64,000 nucleotides of DNA, taken from contig JAPLFQ010000030.1 of assembly GCA_026390595.1 (NCBI GenBank), positions 124,001 to 188,000 on the forward strand, in the 5' to 3' direction. Below are positions 9,162 to 18,175 of the stretch, piece by piece; the stretch's first letter is position 1; each line of letters begins with the position of its first letter. A program made the translations under genes and the position numbers. The notes below the pieces were generated by a model. That model saw only the letters and a list, made by a program, of their open reading frames with translations, searched no databases and was not told the DNA's origin. The stretch comes from Ignavibacteriales bacterium. GTDB lineage: Bacteria; Bacteroidota; Ignavibacteria; UBA10030.

Positions 9162-10217
9162 ATGCTGACCAGAACTCTTACAGTAGTGTTGTGCCTGACC
9201 GGATCCCTGGCACAATCCCCAGGCCAGGCATTGGAGCTGAGACAAGTGCTTGATTTGAGCGGACGTTGGAAATTCGAGCTTGGAGACAACGCAGAGTGGT
9301 CCAAATATGAATGTGATGATTCAGAGTGGGATGTGATCCGGGCTCCCTCACCATGGGAGGAGCAGGGGTACCCGGGCTATAATGGATACGCCTGGTACAG
9401 GAAGCATTTCAAAGTGAGCAGCCGCTTTCATGACCGACCATTGTATCTGCGGCTGGGTCACATCGACGACGCCGGTGAGATCTATCTGAACGGGAAGATG
9501 ATCGGTTATGTGGGAATCTTCCCCCCCAGCTTCTATAGCGGTTACGGAATCGATTTCCGATGCCCGGTTCCACAGGATTATTTATTCGACGACGGAGACA
9601 ATGTTATAGCTGTTCGGGTGTACGACTACAAGCAAGCCGGGGGATTAACACATGGCAACGTAGGATTCTATCAGTCATTGAATTCTCCTGAGCCGGGCCT
9701 CGATCTGTCGGGTCAGTGGAAATTCAAAGTCGGCGACAGCAAGGCCTGGGCTGAGAGTTCATTCGATGATTCACGATGGCAGATTCTGAAGGCGCCTCTT
9801 ATCTGGGACGCTCAGGGCTACAAGGACCATGACGGGTATGCATGGTACAGAATGAAATTCAACGTGCCTCAGGAACTCGCGGGTAAGCGACTCATTCTGC
9901 TGATGGGAAAAATCGATGACTGTGATGAAACGTACTTGAACGGCCAGCTCATTGGAAAAACGGGCGATATGAACCATCGGATAGGCAAAGGTGAGATGAC
10001 GAAAGACTATCAGCAATTGCGTGTATACACGGTTCCTCCCTCCGTGCTGCTCCAGGGTAAAGAAAACACGATCGCTGTAAGAGTCCTTGACGTTTGGATG
10101 CACGGCGGTATCTATGAAGGACCGATCGGGCTCATCGAAAAGAGCCGCTACACCTATCCGACTCGGCGCACGAACACGTTTTGGGATTCAATCCGCGATT
10201 TTCTTGATAACCTCTGA
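9162..10217 (+). CDS. Exported protein with two GH2-type sugar-binding (jelly-roll) modules
   Basis: A 351-aa protein: signal peptide (about 1-22), then two copies of a roughly 150-residue module. Both copies share L-D-L-S-G-[RQ]-W-K-F, a D-D-S-x-W segment, G-Y-A-W-Y-R and Y-L-N-G, which is the pattern of the N-terminal sugar-binding domain of family 2 glycoside hydrolases such as beta-galactosidase and glucuronidase. No catalytic barrel follows, so the protein is probably a carbohydrate-binding or scaffolding protein rather than a hydrolase. The ATG at 9162 was chosen because it gives a clean signal peptide with agagga upstream; the frame is open back to 9060, overlapping the previous stop. 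It meets msrB tail to tail. Confidence 0.8.
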   Translation: MLTRTLTVVLCLTGSLAQSPGQALELRQVLDLSGRWKFELGDNAEWSKYECDDSEWDVIRAPSPWEEQGYPGYNGYAWYRKHFKVSSRFHDRPLYLRLGHIDDAGEIYLNGKMIGYVGIFPPSFYSGYGIDFRCPVPQDYLFDDGDNVIAVRVYDYKQAGGLTHGNVGFYQSLNSPEPGLDLSGQWKFKVGDSKAWAESSFDDSRWQILKAPLIWDAQGYKDHDGYAWYRMKFNVPQELAGKRLILLMGKIDDCDETYLNGQLIGKTGDMNHRIGKGEMTKDYQQLRVYTVPPSVLLQGKENTIAVRVLDVWMHGGIYEGPIGLIEKSRYTYPTRRTNTFWDSIRDFLDNL

Positions 10218-10297
10218 GAGGAGGCGCAAGGAAGATTCAACCCTTTGAAGCGGCTTGTTCTCGTCACCTCGATTTCATCCTCATCAACAGATCCGAC

Positions 10298-10864
10298 CTA
10301 CCTCTTCACCTCAGTGAAATGCAGTGAATCTGAGTTCAGACAGTACCGCAGTCCAGTAGGTCTCGGCCCGTCATCAAACACATGCCCAAGGTGCGCGTCG
10401 CAACGAGCGCAGTTGATTTCCGTCCGCACCATCCCCCAGCTTTTGTCGGTGATTTCAGAGATATGGTCTTTTCGCACCGGCTGAAAGAAACTCGGCCAGC
10501 CAGTTCCGGAATGGAATTTGGAATCGGAAGAGAAGAGCGGGAGTCCGCAACAGATGCAGGAATAGATACCCGGTCGTTTCTCATCATTCAACAATCCACA
10601 GAACGGACGCTCCGTTCCCTGTTCACGAGCGATATGATATTGTTCCGGCGTGAGTATTTTTCTCCATTCGGCATCGCTCTTCACTACTTTGGGCGTGCCT
10701 TTGGTATAGGTGTCGTGAAGTGTTGACTCAAAGAAAGAGCTATCACGCGATGTCGTCATACGATTTACATCCTTTGAAGTGGATTCCGAGTGTCCAGTCG
10801 CCGAACGAGAAATCCCGATCATCGCAAAAAGGGCGACAATAGGGATACTCACGATGCTCTTCAA
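10298..10864 (-). CDS. msrB: Peptide-methionine (R)-S-oxide reductase MsrB, probably exported
   Basis: A 188-aa protein with a 25-residue hydrophobic leader followed by a complete MsrB domain. Two zinc-binding CxxC pairs are present (Cys103/Cys106 and Cys152/Cys155), together with the substrate-binding H-S-G-T-G-W-P-S-F stretch and the catalytic Cys175 in R-Y-C-L-N-S. It reduces the R form of oxidised methionine in proteins; the leader points to repair of envelope proteins. The start codon is uncertain: TTG at 10864 follows a gaggag site closely, while GTG at 10852 is an alternative that loses the Lys near the N-terminus. It stands alone, converging on the gene at 9162-10217. Confidence 0.93.
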   Translation of the reverse strand: MKSIVSIPIVALFAMIGISRSATGHSESTSKDVNRMTTSRDSSFFESTLHDTYTKGTPKVVKSDAEWRKILTPEQYHIAREQGTERPFCGLLNDEKRPGIYSCICCGLPLFSSDSKFHSGTGWPSFFQPVRKDHISEITDKSWGMVRTEINCARCDAHLGHVFDDGPRPTGLRYCLNSDSLHFTEVKR

Positions 10865-11295
10865 GGCTCCTCAGCTAGGTTACAATGCTCAACAACAAAG
10901 GGAGGGTAACCGTTTCATTTCGGTAGCCCACGGGAGAGAAGTAAACCTGGCGAATGAGTGAAGAAACGAACGAAACGGCGACCTCAAACAGCATTTCGCA
11001 ATCGGTCCTGCCAAAAGGCGGCGGGACGCAAAGAACGCGCAATCCGTTGGCGGACGCTGCTGCGAACCTCTGTGCTTATCCGACGAAGAATCAGTGACTC
11101 CTTAAAAAAGAAATGCGAATCCGGTTTCCCGAATTCGCACAGTTGCTTTTTACTGCCCCATTCCCGTGCACTCCACCTGATTCCCGCTCTACGTTGCCGC
11201 ACGACCATCCAGCATCGCTGGCGTGAAACCGCTGACCCTACATGAGGAATGATTGTCAATTGACAGTTGTCAATCCACAATAGTCAATTTTTCCG
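10865..11295. other. Intergenic region upstream of msrB, no gene seen
   Basis: No convincing coding sequence on either strand. It includes the msrB promoter region and, near 11023-11043, a gacgcaaagaacgcg-type stretch that looks like a worn copy of a dispersed intergenic element also hinted at near 16.75, 20.0 and 25.3 kb. Confidence 0.4.
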
Positions 11296-11370
11296 TGGGC
11301 GCTGTAGGGATCGAACCTACGACCTTACGCGTGTGAGGCGTACGCTCTGAACCAGCTGAGCTAAGCGCCC
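11296..11370 (-). tRNA. tRNA-Val (anticodon CAC)
   Basis: On the minus strand the sequence folds into a complete cloverleaf: acceptor GGGCGCT paired with AGCGCCC, D stem GCTC/GAGC, anticodon stem TACGC/GCGTA around the loop CTCACAC (anticodon CAC at 11333-11335) and a T arm GTAGG-TTCGATC-CCTAC. The discriminator base is A. The CCA end is not encoded. The tRNA stands alone. Confidence 0.95.
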
Positions 11371-11466
11371 GGGTAAAGAAGAATAACGAATATCGATTAG
11401 CGAACCGCAGAACTTTGAAGTAGCTCGAAACCACCTTCGAAATTCGATATTCTTTAATCGGTGTTC

Positions 11467-11496
11467 TCCGCCGGAGGCGGATGCGCCTCTGGCGCA
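11467..11496. repeat. Tandem pair of 15-base perfect hairpins
   Basis: Two palindromes lie back to back: tccgccggaggcgga (11467-11481) and tgcgcctctggcgca (11482-11496). Each has a 6-base perfect stem and a 3-base loop. The pair is embedded in AT-rich sequence with gaatatcgat/atcgatattc-type flanks, between the tRNA gene and the terminator of the next gene. The rest of the 11371-11631 interval shows no gene. This looks like a small palindromic intergenic element. Confidence 0.6.
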
Positions 11497-11631
11497 GATA
11501 TTCAATAAGCCGAACCGGGTACAACCACTACCCTGAAAGATAAGAGCTATTGTTCAAAAACACAACTGGAAGAATTCATCCGAGACCCGCCCCCTGTTGC
11601 AGAGCCGCTCTTGCGTCGACTCGAAAACGAA

Positions 11632-11658
11632 GAAGCCGGACTTGAATAGCCCGGCTTC
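11632..11658 (-). terminator. Rho-independent terminator of the 11683-14067 gene
   Basis: An 8-base perfect stem (gaagccgg/ccggcttc) with an 11-base loop lies about 25 bases beyond the stop codon. On the minus strand it is followed by ttcgttttcg. An almost identical hairpin lies beyond the gene at 18563-19633. Confidence 0.75.
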
Positions 11659-11682
11659 AGTGTTTCTCCATGTGCACATTCG

Positions 11683-14067
11683 TCAGCGCAAAAGTATCAT
11701 CTTCTTTGTCTCCAAGTATTCGCCAGCCTGCAATCGATAGAAGTAGATGCCGCTGGGGACGTTGGCATCCCAATGGACCTCATGGAAACCTGCCTCCTTG
11801 CGCCCGACCACAAGTCTGGATACAAGTTGACCAAGCACATTGTAGATGGCGAGCGAAACCTCCCTTGTCCTCGGCAATGTGTAGCGAATCGTCGTGGTTG
11901 GGTTGAAAGGATTCGGGAAGTTTTGGCTCAAACTAAATTCTTTCGGAATCACTTCTTTATCCCTAACGCTGGTAATCGGAAAGGAATGCAGATCAATGAT
12001 TGTTTCAACAGCTTTCGAGTTTACGTCTATCACCGAAACGTTATCTGAACGGATATTTATGCTATAGATTTTGCTTAAGTCATCGTTCGCGTACATGATC
12101 CTCGGGTAAAATCCCTTCAAGTTGATGACCTTGAGTACAAATTGATCGTTGGTTAGGTTATAAATGCTGACGAAACTTCGATCGAGATGCGCTATGTAGA
12201 GATAGTTTTCCCGGGGATTATAAACCATTCCAATTGCATTAATGTAAGTCAATTGTTGGAGTCCAAGACCGATAGCTCTGGCCGCATCCCCCAAATAGAT
12301 GACCTTCTTGATAACATCTGTATCCGTATCTATGGCCAGGACTACGTGAGTAGCTCCCACAAAAAGCGTGTGCGAATTGGAGTCATAGGCAAATGGATAA
12401 TAAGGCCCGGCAGATATGCCAAGCCTGTCGGGCTCCTCATAGGTGATCGTCTTCTTAATAGTGTAGGTATCCGTCTCAATCACATGAATCACCACATGTC
12501 CATTTTGTTGTCCACCAAGAGCATACAGTTTGGAACCATCCGGCAGTTCGTAAGGTCTGAAATTGAAAACACCACCTTCAAGTTTTATGGATGCTTCTAA
12601 TTGAAAAGTTGTGGTATTCATTGCTACAAACTTATTCGCAATTTGATCATTATAAGTTACTGAATATAAATGTTTCTCGTCTTTTGAAAGGACAAAAGAC
12701 CACACCCATGGAGCACCCGGAGGAAGCGTATGAGTCACAAGGAGACGCATATCTTGTGCATCGACCTCAAGAAAGGATCCACCTTGGGCTATAAATATTC
12801 TTCCAGCTTTATTGAAGGCAATGTCATTGGTACCGGTATTCTGAAGAATATTGGGGAATCTAACGTTACGCTTTATGATCGCCTGGTCAAGATCAAGCTC
12901 AAAGGCGTACGGACGATTAGTTAGAAGTATGAACCCATTGGCTTGACCGGGCCGCCTGACGAAGAATTGCGGCTGGAAGCTTTCTTCATTGAAGACAAGC
13001 ACATCGAGGAGAGCGAGGCTGTGCAAATCCATCTTGACGAGCGCATTGCCATCAGTACTTGTTGCGTAGAGAAGACTGGGGTGTGCAGGGTCAATCTGCA
13101 GGATATTCATCTGTGTATAGTACCAGTTATGCTTGTTTTTACCCAAGTATATCTGATTCACTATGCTATCGGACTGAGTATCAACTACCAGGAGGTTGCT
13201 CGTGCTTGGGATAGGCCAGCCGGTACCCACGTACAGCCACCGGCTATCCGGGCTTGCCTCCAAACACCCAGCACCGCCATCAATAGGAACAACCTTGACT
13301 CCCCCACTCACAAGATCAACTGAATGGAGCCACCCGTAACCATGCATATTGTCTTGATACCAACCACCGAAGATGGCTACGTAGGCTTTATGCTCATTGG
13401 GCAGGACTCTAAGATCAGCAATTGAACTCGCCCGGGCCTCCGTGGGAAGGGAAACCTTACGGATCCAAGTCTTTGCCTTATGATCGTAGATGCCTGCGTT
13501 GAGCTCTGAGTTCCCGGGTTCTTTTCCACTAACGACGTACCAAATGTCCTGATTTGTGTTGCTTTCTAGAATCTTTAAAAAGAATTCACCAGATGCTCGG
13601 AAATTTGTCAATTCATTAGTCTCTGTATTGACAAAGGTCACAACGCTCCCACCGTCCCATGTCATGATGAACGGGCCATACTTGGAACGGACCATACCAA
13701 AAACATTGATGGAATCGATAGTATGGATCACACTCATCGTTTTGGTATCGAGGACGAGCAGTTTTCGCCAGGTGGGGGAGTAAACAAAGAGCTTCTCTTC
13801 ACTCGAGTCCAGAGCAATATCCTCACTCTCTATTGGGAAATACCTGGATAGATCGGCACCCGCTACGACGGTAAGATCTGCCAGACGCACCTTGAAGACG
13901 ACCTCCGAAAGATCAAAACCGATATAGCCGTATTTTCCATCCTGTGTAATTGCCATGGTTGATGGACTGAGACCCTGAGGAATCGATTCCCCTAGTTGTG
14001 CTAAAACGGGTTCCGTGCTAAGTGTTATGAATAAAGTGATGGCAAAACATTTTGTTATGGAATTCAT
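11683..14067 (-). CDS. Secreted beta-propeller (YVTN/SMP-30-like) protein with T9SS sorting tail
   Basis: A 794-aa protein with a signal peptide (about 1-23, ending V-L-A-Q). Residues about 30-690 form repeated blade-like units with D-G-K-Y-G-Y-I, L-Y-V-G-T and V-D-T-Q-S-D-S-I style motifs, as in seven-bladed YVTN-type propellers. The last 80-odd residues are a Por secretion domain: N-F-P-N-P-F-N-P, an S-L-A-I-Y-N-V-L-G-Q strand and a terminal K-K-M-I-L-L-R. Such proteins pass the inner membrane by Sec and the outer membrane by T9SS. The body is AT-richer than the tail and the surrounding genes, which suggests a transferred body joined to a native tail. The ligand or role is unknown. Confidence 0.85.
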   Translation of the reverse strand: MNSITKCFAITLFITLSTEPVLAQLGESIPQGLSPSTMAITQDGKYGYIGFDLSEVVFKVRLADLTVVAGADLSRYFPIESEDIALDSSEEKLFVYSPTWRKLLVLDTKTMSVIHTIDSINVFGMVRSKYGPFIMTWDGGSVVTFVNTETNELTNFRASGEFFLKILESNTNQDIWYVVSGKEPGNSELNAGIYDHKAKTWIRKVSLPTEARASSIADLRVLPNEHKAYVAIFGGWYQDNMHGYGWLHSVDLVSGGVKVVPIDGGAGCLEASPDSRWLYVGTGWPIPSTSNLLVVDTQSDSIVNQIYLGKNKHNWYYTQMNILQIDPAHPSLLYATSTDGNALVKMDLHSLALLDVLVFNEESFQPQFFVRRPGQANGFILLTNRPYAFELDLDQAIIKRNVRFPNILQNTGTNDIAFNKAGRIFIAQGGSFLEVDAQDMRLLVTHTLPPGAPWVWSFVLSKDEKHLYSVTYNDQIANKFVAMNTTTFQLEASIKLEGGVFNFRPYELPDGSKLYALGGQQNGHVVIHVIETDTYTIKKTITYEEPDRLGISAGPYYPFAYDSNSHTLFVGATHVVLAIDTDTDVIKKVIYLGDAARAIGLGLQQLTYINAIGMVYNPRENYLYIAHLDRSFVSIYNLTNDQFVLKVINLKGFYPRIMYANDDLSKIYSINIRSDNVSVIDVNSKAVETIIDLHSFPITSVRDKEVIPKEFSLSQNFPNPFNPTTTIRYTLPRTREVSLAIYNVLGQLVSRLVVGRKEAGFHEVHWDANVPSGIYFYRLQAGEYLETKKMILLR

Positions 14068-14306
14068 ACTGTAAATGCCTTATTTCTTATTAACACTGCA
14101 TGTTGCGCCTAACGGGTGGCTGCTTCGGTTGCCCCGGAATGTTTCCGTTCGAGGCTCCCGCACAGATAGTCTTCACAATCGTCTCTCGCCTGTACACACT
14201 GAGGCGTCTCCTTTGTTTGGCTACTCGAAGAAATGGATTTCGCTTTTCTCAGGAGCTGACGAATACGGCGATATTGGGCCTGATCATTTCGACCGGCTCG
14301 TCAACC

Positions 14307-14567
14307 CTATTTCAGTAGATTCATCTTTCCAGTGAACACCTTGCCTCCCGCCATTAGACGATACAAATACACACCGCTCGAGTATCCGTTTGCGTCCCAA
14401 GCAACCTGATATGTGCCACCTGGTTTGTTCTCGTTTACCAGTGAGGCTATCTCCGCACCCAGCACACTGAATACTTTCAGCGAAACGAAGGAAGTGTTGG
14501 GAACGCTGAATTGAATCGTTGTTGAGGGATTGAAGGGGTTGGGATAGTTCTGGGCGAGAGCGATCTT
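14307..14567 (-). pseudogene. Frame-shifted T9SS sorting tail of the Asp-box repeat protein
   Basis: In the -1 frame relative to the 14477-16237 gene, the sequence from about 14567 down to a TAG at 14307 encodes a complete Por tail: A-L-A-Q-N-Y-P-N-P-F-N-P, S-L-K-V-F-S-V-L-G, S-S-G-V-Y-L-Y-R-L and a terminal G-K-M-N-L-L-K. It has no start of its own and begins exactly where the upstream gene loses repeat similarity, so the two were one gene. Either a single-base indel or an assembly error separates them. No slippery heptamer is visible at the junction. Confidence 0.85.
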
Positions 14568-16237
14568 ACAGCAGTATTGTTCAAGGACGTTTGAGTCCAA
14601 GTTCCTCCATTGTTTGTAGAGAGATAAACTCCCCCGCCGATAGAACCTGCCAATATATTTGTTCCACTTACTGCGAGTGATGTTACGCTCTTTCCAAAAT
14701 CTGTAACATTCCAGCTCGTACCATTGTTTGTTGAATGCCATACGCCTCCGCCGGCAGAACCTGCGAACACATGTATTCCACTTGTTGCAAGTGCATAGAC
14801 AGTACCAAGCGTAAATGAAGTTCCCGGTTGAGTCCAGGTTGTCCCGTTGTTAGTTGAAAGATACACTCCACCACCCCTTGTACCGGCGAATAAGTTTGTT
14901 CCACTCATTGCTAGCGATGTTACATCGTACGTCTTTGAGGTGCTTACGGCGACATTGCTCCAATTTGCACCATTGTTTGTCGATTTATATACATATCCGT
15001 ACCAAGTGCCGGCAAATATGTTTGTTCCACCTGTCCCATTGGAGCTTGCTGCAACTGACAATACAGCTAGATTACTCAAACCAATATTTACGTTTCTCCA
15101 GGTTTCCCCATTATCTGTTGATAGAGCTACGCCACCGTCACGAGCGCCTGCGACGATATTTGTTCCGTTCACCGAAAATGAAAACGCAGAAGTAAAACAA
15201 TATTGATCTCCCGGAAGATTCGTCCAACTTGTTCCGTTGTTTGTAGAAGAATATACTCCTCCATGATCAGCCCCGGTTAACATATTCGTTCCGTTTAGTG
15301 CCAGTGTAAAAGCATTAACATAAGTTGCTACCGTATCAGTTTTAGCAAACCCATTGTTAACTTGATTCCAACTTGTTCCATTATTTGTTGATAAGTATAC
15401 CCCATATACTCCGGTTGCACTATTGCCAATATTGTCAGTGCCAGCGAATATATTTGTTCCACTTATTGCCAGCGATTTTACATCAGCAGTTCCCCATCCA
15501 CCATTAGTTAGTTGGGTCCAGTCTGTTCCATAATTTGTTGATAAGAATACCGCTCCTCCAATTTGCAATCCGTTGGGATTCTTGATGGCAACGGAGATAT
15601 TTGTTCCCCTTACTGCAATCGCGTTTAGCTGCGAATAACTCCCCCATCCATTATTTATCTTGGTCCAGTCTGTTCCACTGTTTGTTGATAGATATAATAC
15701 ACCTCTAAGAGTGCCTGCAACTATGTCTGTTCCGCTACTTGCAACTGAATATAGAGAGCTGTTAAAGTTAAAAGCCGTGCGAGTCCATGTAGTTCCGTTG
15801 TTTGTTGAAAAGAATACTTCTCCACTTGTAATTGCAAATATGGTTGTTCCACTTACGGAAAGACCAGTCACCGAAGCACTAGTCAAACCGATGCTTACTG
15901 AATTCCAATTTGCTCCATTGTTGGTGGATAAGTATGTACCTCCATCAGTTCCGGCAATTATACTGGTTCCGCTTGTTGAAAGGACATTAACAATAGTACC
16001 AAATGTACCATAAGTATTGAGTCTATTGTACACTTGAGTCCAACTTGTTCCATTGTTCGTTGAACGATATACTCCTTTGCCATATGTTCCGGCAAATATA
16101 TTCGTTCCACTTGCTACTACTGTTTTAACTGGAACGTTATTTAGAGGATAAAGAGCTTGCACCCATTGGGCAAGCAATGAATCCGTGCCGATCAAAAAGA
16201 ATAACGACGCGAGGAGACATCGGAACAGGTTCTTCAT
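14477..16237 (-). CDS. Secreted Asp-box/BNR-like repeat protein (frameshifted at the 3' end)
   Basis: A 586-aa product with a signal peptide (about 1-23, ending L-L-A-Q) and 12 Asp-box-like repeats of the form S-T-N-N-G-x-x-W, spaced about 35-60 residues and alternating with S-G-T-N-I-F-A-G-T. This is a sialidase/BNR-type beta-propeller fold without visible catalytic residues. Eleven of the 12 boxes have Asn where the canonical motif has Asp; only the eighth (S-T-D-N-G-E-T-W) is canonical. The last 25 or so residues are out-of-frame sequence: the true T9SS tail continues in the -1 frame to 14307. Codons are clearly AT-richer than in neighbouring housekeeping genes. As written, the product would lack the export tail. 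Confidence 0.85.
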   Translation of the reverse strand: MKNLFRCLLASLFFLIGTDSLLAQWVQALYPLNNVPVKTVVASGTNIFAGTYGKGVYRSTNNGTSWTQVYNRLNTYGTFGTIVNVLSTSGTSIIAGTDGGTYLSTNNGANWNSVSIGLTSASVTGLSVSGTTIFAITSGEVFFSTNNGTTWTRTAFNFNSSLYSVASSGTDIVAGTLRGVLYLSTNSGTDWTKINNGWGSYSQLNAIAVRGTNISVAIKNPNGLQIGGAVFLSTNYGTDWTQLTNGGWGTADVKSLAISGTNIFAGTDNIGNSATGVYGVYLSTNNGTSWNQVNNGFAKTDTVATYVNAFTLALNGTNMLTGADHGGVYSSTNNGTSWTNLPGDQYCFTSAFSFSVNGTNIVAGARDGGVALSTDNGETWRNVNIGLSNLAVLSVAASSNGTGGTNIFAGTWYGYVYKSTNNGANWSNVAVSTSKTYDVTSLAMSGTNLFAGTRGGGVYLSTNNGTTWTQPGTSFTLGTVYALATSGIHVFAGSAGGGVWHSTNNGTSWNVTDFGKSVTSLAVSGTNILAGSIGGGVYLSTNNGGTWTQTSLNNTAVRSLSPRTIPTPSIPQQRFNSAFPTLPSFR

Positions 16238-16898
16238 TAATCCTCCGTTGATGAAATACTCAATGACAATTCAATGTCTTCTCATGCCAGCCAAGCAGAA
16301 TATCTTTTACGAGTGAGAACTCACTGTGTGGCGCAAGGAACAACGGAGCAATAATACTGCTTCATTGACGAAGTTTCAAGTCAGGGAAGTCCGGACGAAT
16401 GTTCGCCGCATGAAGCACGGACACGACTTCCGACGGGTTTTCTCCCGTCTTGAAGCGAATCAGACCTAATTTCTCACACCAAGCTCCCACGTGTGAAAAC
16501 GCGAAGCGCTCCACGTCTTTAGACGCACAGCCCCGCATCTTCCTGAATCATCTGCTGATTCACGCCAGCGCTTTTCACCTAGTTGGGTAAAAACACTCAA
16601 TGTATCCACGGTCCAAACCGCCCAAATCAACGTACCCCCACGCACGTTGGATTGACAAGGATCTTCGGACCTATTGGCCGGGTCCTGTCCACAAAACAAA
16701 TAATATTATTATTCGATTGGCCACTACCAAGAGCGCGCAAGTGCTTATCCCGCGGAGAGTTACGCAGAAGCCTTCCAGTTTCCTCCATCTCGCAGCTTTG
16801 CGCAGAGATGGTAGTAATATTATCTAATAATATATATAGCTGGAAAAAGCTCATTTCTGTACCGTAAACATTGGTCCAAATGAGTGTCGATGCTCCAG
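16238..16898. other. 660-base AT-rich intergenic region, no gene seen
   Basis: Short frames on both strands have no recognisable content or ribosome-binding sites. The 16700-16835 part holds several taatatta/aataatat runs. Around 16751-16811 there are cgcggagagttacgcagaag and ctttgcgcagagatgg, which are loosely complementary and resemble a worn palindromic intergenic element. The promoter of the 16237 gene must lie in the low-coordinate half. Confidence 0.4.
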
Positions 16899-17747
16899 TT
16901 AGTGATAGACTTTGCGCGAGTTAGTACTAGACATCGCGCATGATGGTGGTAGACTTTTATTCTTCTTGGTGTTATCTTTCACACGCAGTCGCTTAAATCT
17001 TCCAAAGTAAGTCCATTTGCTCAGGCGGCCGTCACCGTCGAGTGTAGTCTCTATCGCCGCACCCTCTACTGTTTTCGACACTGCCTTGATCTTCACTTCA
17101 TCTGGACCAATGATGATGAAGGTGAAGGTACCGTCCTCATTCGTCGCCATTTTCTTAGGCAAGACCAGTCCGGTATACGCGCCATTGCCCCCGCCCGTGC
17201 TTGACGGACGAATTCGATACTGGTACGAAAATGCAGCCAGGTTGTTCGTCCAGTTAATCAGCGCGTCGAAATTTGCCTGCACTTCCTCCCGGTCATCAGC
17301 AGACTTCTTGCGTTGAAACAGGAAGACTACCGTACGGGAGGCTTCGCTCATATCAAAGGCTGCCGGGCGTTCAAGGATTCCGGGTTCATTCGCCGCAAGG
17401 ATCAAACTGTCGTTATCGTTGCGGAGTTCGTAAATCCCGAGCGATGTCTTGCCGATGTAGTTCGGGCTTGGGCTTTCCGTGATCATGAAAGCGGCCCGCT
17501 TGGGCGATCCATTCGGCTCGGCGCTCAATGATCCCTTGTACACTAGCCGCCCATTCATCCAAAACCGCATCTCAGATCCGACGACCTCCATGGTGCCGAG
17601 TCCTCCCCGCCGGTTGGCGGTCGAACCAACCCACGAACCTTCGAGTTCTGTTTGCGGCAAGGGAGCCTTCGCAACGTTGCTCGAAGAGCATCCAAGTCCG
17701 ATCAGGATCAACGAGGTCGCACTGAAGAAGAGTACCTTGTTAGTCAT
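16899..17747 (-). CDS. Lipoprotein of unknown function
   Basis: A 282-aa protein with a lipoprotein signal: hydrophobic stretch then L-I-G-L-G-C-S-S-S, with the lipid-bearing Cys near residue 19. The mature part has a beta-rich first half (E-L-E-G-S-W-V-G-S and F-W-M-N-G-R-L-V-Y), as in small lipocalin-like "how much product" domains, and a Lys-rich C-terminus. No family is recognised. The ATG at 17747 is preceded by ggaggcaaca, a strong ribosome-binding site, and overlaps the stop of the upstream membrane protein by ATGA, so the two are translationally coupled. The frame is open upstream to 18257, but that extension is the membrane protein read in another frame. Confidence 0.75.
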   Translation of the reverse strand: MTNKVLFFSATSLILIGLGCSSSNVAKAPLPQTELEGSWVGSTANRRGGLGTMEVVGSEMRFWMNGRLVYKGSLSAEPNGSPKRAAFMITESPSPNYIGKTSLGIYELRNDNDSLILAANEPGILERPAAFDMSEASRTVVFLFQRKKSADDREEVQANFDALINWTNNLAAFSYQYRIRPSSTGGGNGAYTGLVLPKKMATNEDGTFTFIIIGPDEVKIKAVSKTVEGAAIETTLDGDGRLSKWTYFGRFKRLRVKDNTKKNKSLPPSCAMSSTNSRKVYH

Positions 17748-18175
17748 TGTTGCCTCCAGAGTTTCTGTGCACGTTCCCCGAACCAAGCGCCCAAGAGGGA
17801 TAGAAGAATAAAGACAATCACCATCACGAGCGTTTCTCGAAACAATCGAGACATTCGCACTTCCACGTACAATCCAGATGAAAGAATATGAACAGCGAAG
17901 TACACGCCGAGCAGGACTATCACCGACGCAGCGGAACAAGCCGGCTCCCAAAGGGTTACACCTTCTGAGACATAACCAACAATCGCGGCAATGATGAAGA
18001 TGCCAGCGAAGCTCCAGACAGCAAGCACGGTACGAGCCATCACACTGGGGTCGCCAGGCGAATATGAATGGACTATTACGGCAATTGGCAGCATATAGAA
18101 CAGGAGATAGGATGCCATTGAAATTCCAACCCACTTCCACTGGAACTTCTTCACTGGCGTGGCTTGTTCGTCCAT
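17744..18175 (-). CDS. Four-helix membrane protein of unknown function
   Basis: A 143-aa protein beginning M-D-E-Q-A-T-P-V-K-K, with four predicted transmembrane helices (around 17-40, 50-70, 82-103 and 115-133). The start at 18175 is supported by aggaggaaccgaa just upstream; the longer frame to 18322 has no such signal and adds non-membrane sequence. The stop overlaps the start of the lipoprotein gene. No family is recognised. The pair may be a membrane complex or a lipoprotein with its anchor, but nothing in the sequence says which process. Confidence 0.7.
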   Translation of the reverse strand: MDEQATPVKKFQWKWVGISMASYLLFYMLPIAVIVHSYSPGDPSVMARTVLAVWSFAGIFIIAAIVGYVSEGVTLWEPACSAASVIVLLGVYFAVHILSSGLYVEVRMSRLFRETLVMVIVFILLSLLGAWFGERAQKLWRQQ

